Assembly (NCBI RefSeq): GCF_009759665.1
Contig: NZ_WQNE01000026.1
Span: 63,686-127,685 of the forward strand
Direction: 5' to 3'
Source of the DNA: Bradyrhizobium cajani
Lineage (GTDB): Bacteria > Pseudomonadota > Alphaproteobacteria > Rhizobiales > Xanthobacteraceae
Length of the DNA: 64,000 bases
Below are positions 61,910 to 64,000 of the stretch, piece by piece (position 1 is the stretch's first letter; each line of letters starts with the position of its first letter). A program made the translations under genes and the position numbers. The notes beneath the pieces were generated by a model that did not search any database, was not told where the DNA came from, and was given only the letters and a program-made list of their open reading frames with translations.

Positions 61910-62155
61910 ATGCGTGCGCTGCTCCTCATCCTCGTCTCGCTGCTCGCCACGTCCGCCGCCGCGGCCGAGGCGTTGCGCCTGCCGCCTGCCGAGCGCCCCC
62001 AGGCCGGCAAGGCGCTGCCGCTGAAGGGGGCCGCCGGCGCGGCGAAGGCAGGCTCCTGTGCCTCCTACGGCCCGCGCTTCGTCATGGTCGAGGCTACCGG
62101 CACGTGCGTGCAGATCGGCGGCTCGACCCGTGTCGACGCCGCGGTCGGGCGCTGA
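61910..62155 (+). CDS. small exported protein with porin-like N-terminal motif
   Basis: This 81-aa protein has a signal peptide (RALLLILVSLLATSAAAAEA). Its C-terminal half, SCASYGPRFVMVEATGTCVQ followed by IGGSTRVD, resembles the first strand of rhizobial porins (C-x-YG-x-F...GTxTC-x-IGGxxR), including the spaced cysteine pair, but the barrel that should follow is absent. It could be a porin relic or a small protein in its own right. An in-frame ATG at 61874 would add 12 residues without improving the signal. Confidence 0.7.
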   Translation: MRALLLILVSLLATSAAAAEALRLPPAERPQAGKALPLKGAAGAAKAGSCASYGPRFVMVEATGTCVQIGGSTRVDAAVGR

Positions 62156-62161
62156 GGCCGC

Positions 62162-62329
62162 ATGCCGCCGGATCTGTTGCGGCTCGACATCCTCGTCCCC
62201 GTGCTGATGTACTGCGCGCTGTTGTGGTGGGTCGGCCGCGGCCTCAGCTGGACCGCGCGGCTGGCCACCGCGGTCGTCACGCTTTTGCTGATCATCTGCG
62301 TGCTGCTGGTCGAGCGCGGCTGGCTCTAG
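62162..62329 (+). CDS. small two-helix membrane protein (55 aa)
   Basis: A 55-codon frame starts 6 bp after the preceding stop. It has two hydrophobic helices: LDILVPVLMYCALLWWVG (8-25) and LATAVVTLLLIICVLLV (34-50), with a short basic loop between and a charged end ERGWL. Tight spacing suggests it is coexpressed with the exported protein upstream. No family is recognised. Confidence 0.65.
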   Translation: MPPDLLRLDILVPVLMYCALLWWVGRGLSWTARLATAVVTLLLIICVLLVERGWL

Positions 62330-62459
62330 CTAGCCCCAAAACAAAAAACGCGAAAACAACCCCATGCACAGTAGCCGTCAAGGGCGGCCGCGACGCCATG
62401 CGCGCGCGGCAGAACGACGATTCACGCAGGCCTCATCGCAACTTAGACCGCGCCACCGG

Positions 62460-63098
62460 TCACGACATCGGCGGTGCGACGAACTGTGCAAATCCGGGCC
62501 GTTTGCCGAGCTCGGCGAGCCACCGCGTCAGGTGCGGCTGCGCCGGCCGGGTGATGCCTTCGACGCCGAGCCAGCGCCGCGCATAGGACCCGACCGCGAT
62601 GTCGGCGAGCGTGAACGCATCACCCTCCATGAAGCGGCGTGACGAGAGCAGGCGGTCGGCGATCGCCCAGACCTCGGCGGCGGCATCGGCATCCTTCTGC
62701 ACCTGAAGCATGTCGCGCTCGGCGGGCGCGGTGCGCACGATGCCCCAGAACACCGGACGGTCGACCGGCTGCACCGTCGACAGCGTCCAGTCGAGCCAGC
62801 GGTCGACGCCGGCGCGCAGCTTCGGCGTTTCGGGATAGATCGGCGTGCCGCGCCCATGCGCGAGGCAGAGATAGCGCATGATCGAGTTGGATTCCCACAG
62901 CACGAAGTCGCCCTCGACCAGGGTCGGGATGCGCGCATTGGGGTTCATCGCGAGATAGTCGGCCTCGCGGGTCTTGCCGTATTGCATGCCGGCGTCGATG
63001 CGCTCATAGGCGAGGCCGAGCTCGGTAAGGCACCAGAGCACCTTCTGCACGTTGACCGAGTTGGCGCGCCCCCAGATCGTCAGCTTGGTGTCAGGCAT
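62460..63098 (-). CDS. glutathione S-transferase family protein
   Basis: This 212-aa protein has an N-terminal thioredoxin-like GST domain (LTIWGRANSVNVQKVLWCLT; catalytic-type Ser near residue 13) with the cis-Pro in NARIPTLVEGDFVLWESNSI. The all-helical C-terminal domain (about 90-205) contains EGDAFTLADIAVGSYARR, the usual N-capping box. Likely role: conjugation or reduction of electrophiles with glutathione. ATG 63098 was selected because it opens the fold. Confidence 0.92.
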   Translation of the reverse strand: MPDTKLTIWGRANSVNVQKVLWCLTELGLAYERIDAGMQYGKTREADYLAMNPNARIPTLVEGDFVLWESNSIMRYLCLAHGRGTPIYPETPKLRAGVDRWLDWTLSTVQPVDRPVFWGIVRTAPAERDMLQVQKDADAAAEVWAIADRLLSSRRFMEGDAFTLADIAVGSYARRWLGVEGITRPAQPHLTRWLAELGKRPGFAQFVAPPMS

Positions 63099-63127
63099 GA
63101 AGCGTCCCTTGCGGCGTTGTTCGGTGT

Positions 63128-63212
63128 CGTAGCCCGGATAGAGCGAAGCGCAATCCGGGGAATGCTTCAACTGCGGCGGTCCCGGATTACGCTGCGCTCC
63201 ATCCGGGCTACG
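63128..63212. repeat. dispersed palindromic repeat, family D
   Basis: An 85-bp element bounded by CGTAGCCCGGAT and its inverse ATCCGGGCTACG, with an inner pair GCAATCCGGG / CCCGGATTAC. It lies upstream of the GST gene. This is another REP-type family of the kind scattered in Bradyrhizobium genomes. Confidence 0.85.
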
Positions 63213-63284
63213 AATCCACCTTGCGCGGGTGATAGCGGAATTCCTCTTGTCGGGCGATGCACGATTGCGCCGAGCCCCTCATGC

Positions 63285-63308
63285 AAAAAGCTCCGCCTGA
63301 GGCGGAGC
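63285..63308 (-). terminator. intrinsic terminator after the 26-aa protein gene
   Basis: On the minus strand an 8-bp stem GCTCCGCC/GGCGGAGC with a 3-nt loop is followed by TTTTT. It ends 25 bp after the stop of the small gene at 63333-63413 and should terminate that transcript. Confidence 0.85.
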
Positions 63309-63332
63309 CTTCATTGCAACTTGACGCGACGC

Positions 63333-63413
63333 TCAGCGGCCGAAGAACAGCCACAACAGAATGATCACCGGGATCGGCACGCCAAGCAGCCACAGCAACA
63401 GCCCTCTCGCCAT
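63333..63413 (-). CDS. tiny single-helix membrane protein (26 aa)
   Basis: A 26-codon gene on the minus strand starting at ATG 63413 with GGAGGAGG 5 bases upstream, a near-perfect Shine-Dalgarno. The product has an N-terminal MARG, then one continuous hydrophobic stretch (LLLWLLGVPIPVIILLWLFF, residues 5-24) with a central proline pair, and ends GR. A rho-independent terminator closes the unit, so it appears to be a complete monocistronic gene. Function unknown; membrane regulator or toxin-like roles are possible. Confidence 0.75.
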   Translation of the reverse strand: MARGLLLWLLGVPIPVIILLWLFFGR

Positions 63414-63482
63414 CGCATCCTCCTCCAATCGCTTTTGTTGAAGGGCAAACGCGGGTGGCGCGGGCTTGTTCCTGCCGCACCC

Positions 63483-63935
63483 TCACCAATGGCCGGTGTT
63501 GGGCATCGATGTCCATGGCTCCTGCGGCGGCTTCGGTTCGCCCTTCTGCAACAGCTCGATCGAGTGCAGGTCCGGCGAGCGGACGAAGGCCATGTTGCCG
63601 TCGCGCGGTGGCCGGTTGATGGTGACGCCGGCCTTCATCAGCTTGTCGCAGGTGGCGTAGATGTCGTCGACCTCATAAGCGAGATGCCCGAAGAAACGGT
63701 CCTCGCCATAGGTCTCCTCGTCCCAATTGTAGGTGAGCTCGACCAGCGGCGCGCCGCGCGTTTGCGGCTGCTTCTTCAGTGCCTCGAGATCGTCCGCCGA
63801 GCACAGGAACACCAGCGTGAAGCGCCCCTTGTCGTTCTCGATCCGCCGCACCTCCTTCAAGCCCAGCGCATCCTGGTAGAACTTCAGCGCGACATCGAGA
63901 TTGCGCACGCGCAGCATGGTGTGGAGGTATCGCAT
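63483..63935 (-). CDS. gloA: VOC-family lactoylglutathione lyase (glyoxalase I-like)
   Basis: This 150-aa protein has the glyoxalase I pattern: MRYLHTMLRVRNLDVALKFY (metal His near residue 5), LVELTYNWDEETY (Glu near 67), FFGHLAYEVDDIY (His near 84) and LHSIELLQKG (Glu near 127). The four ligands match the Ni/Co-type enzyme. It converts methylglyoxal-glutathione hemithioacetal to lactoylglutathione. The C-terminal tail (residues 130-150, rich in Pro) is slightly longer than usual. The upstream region holds the ribosome-binding site only. Confidence 0.93.
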   Translation of the reverse strand: MRYLHTMLRVRNLDVALKFYQDALGLKEVRRIENDKGRFTLVFLCSADDLEALKKQPQTRGAPLVELTYNWDEETYGEDRFFGHLAYEVDDIYATCDKLMKAGVTINRPPRDGNMAFVRSPDLHSIELLQKGEPKPPQEPWTSMPNTGHW

Positions 63936-64000
63936 GTTTCTTGCTCCCTGGAACGGATGGAGGGTTTTGGGTCGGCGGGGCCGGCGGGAGGAGAGATAGC

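Overview
The window is high-GC DNA from an alphaproteobacterium, most likely Bradyrhizobium or a close relative in the Nitrobacteraceae. This is inferred from the gene set (class I PHA synthase, paired hom-glpX, Tat-exported metallo-beta-lactamase-fold proteins, many PilZ and small membrane proteins) and from dispersed palindromic repeats of types common in that group. Most genes are chromosomal housekeeping or ordinary metabolic genes. There is no phage block, CRISPR array or insertion sequence.

Left part (1-20 kb): the 5' part of parE (cut by the window edge), a DedA membrane protein, an exported MBL-fold hydrolase, a paiB-argC pair beside a divergent ornithine-carbamoyltransferase-like gene, a MAPEG protein, phaC, a small lipoprotein, an alaC-like aminotransferase, hom, glpX, a HAD dehalogenase, and a TetR-controlled RND efflux system. 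The efflux adaptor gene is interrupted by an in-frame amber codon.

Middle part (20-45 kb): a large autotransporter, then a catabolic block under a GntR regulator: crotonase, CaiB/BaiF CoA-transferase, a complete tripartite tricarboxylate transporter and a PdxA-like dehydrogenase. After it come a Ca2+/H+ antiporter, two cupins, an NmrA-like protein, a GAF-adenylate cyclase, a soluble chemotaxis-type transducer, recJ, an SDR plus a class II aldolase, a lytic transglycosylase, a MarR unit and a YedI-like membrane protein.

Right part (45-64 kb): an M23 peptidase; efp divergent from its modification genes epmA-epmB; and aroG (DAHP synthase) preceded by what reads as a complete ribosome-mediated attenuator. 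The attenuator has a near-consensus promoter placed so that the transcript would be leaderless, a 26-codon leader peptide with a YFWYFSY run, and mutually exclusive antiterminator and terminator hairpins. Next come HdeD, PrsW, a desaturase and PilZ genes. An unusual sugar-phosphate module follows: an archaeal-type fructose-1,6-bisphosphate aldolase/phosphatase with a phosphofructokinase carrying the diphosphate-dependent signature. Beside it is a 2.4-kb segment bounded by a 47-bp direct repeat of the 3' end of tRNA-Glu, which looks like an integration scar.

The strongest candidates for new biology are the aroG attenuator, the FBPA/P-PFK pair next to the tRNA-Glu repeat, the broken efflux adaptor, the divergent transcarbamylase homologue, and several very small membrane proteins.
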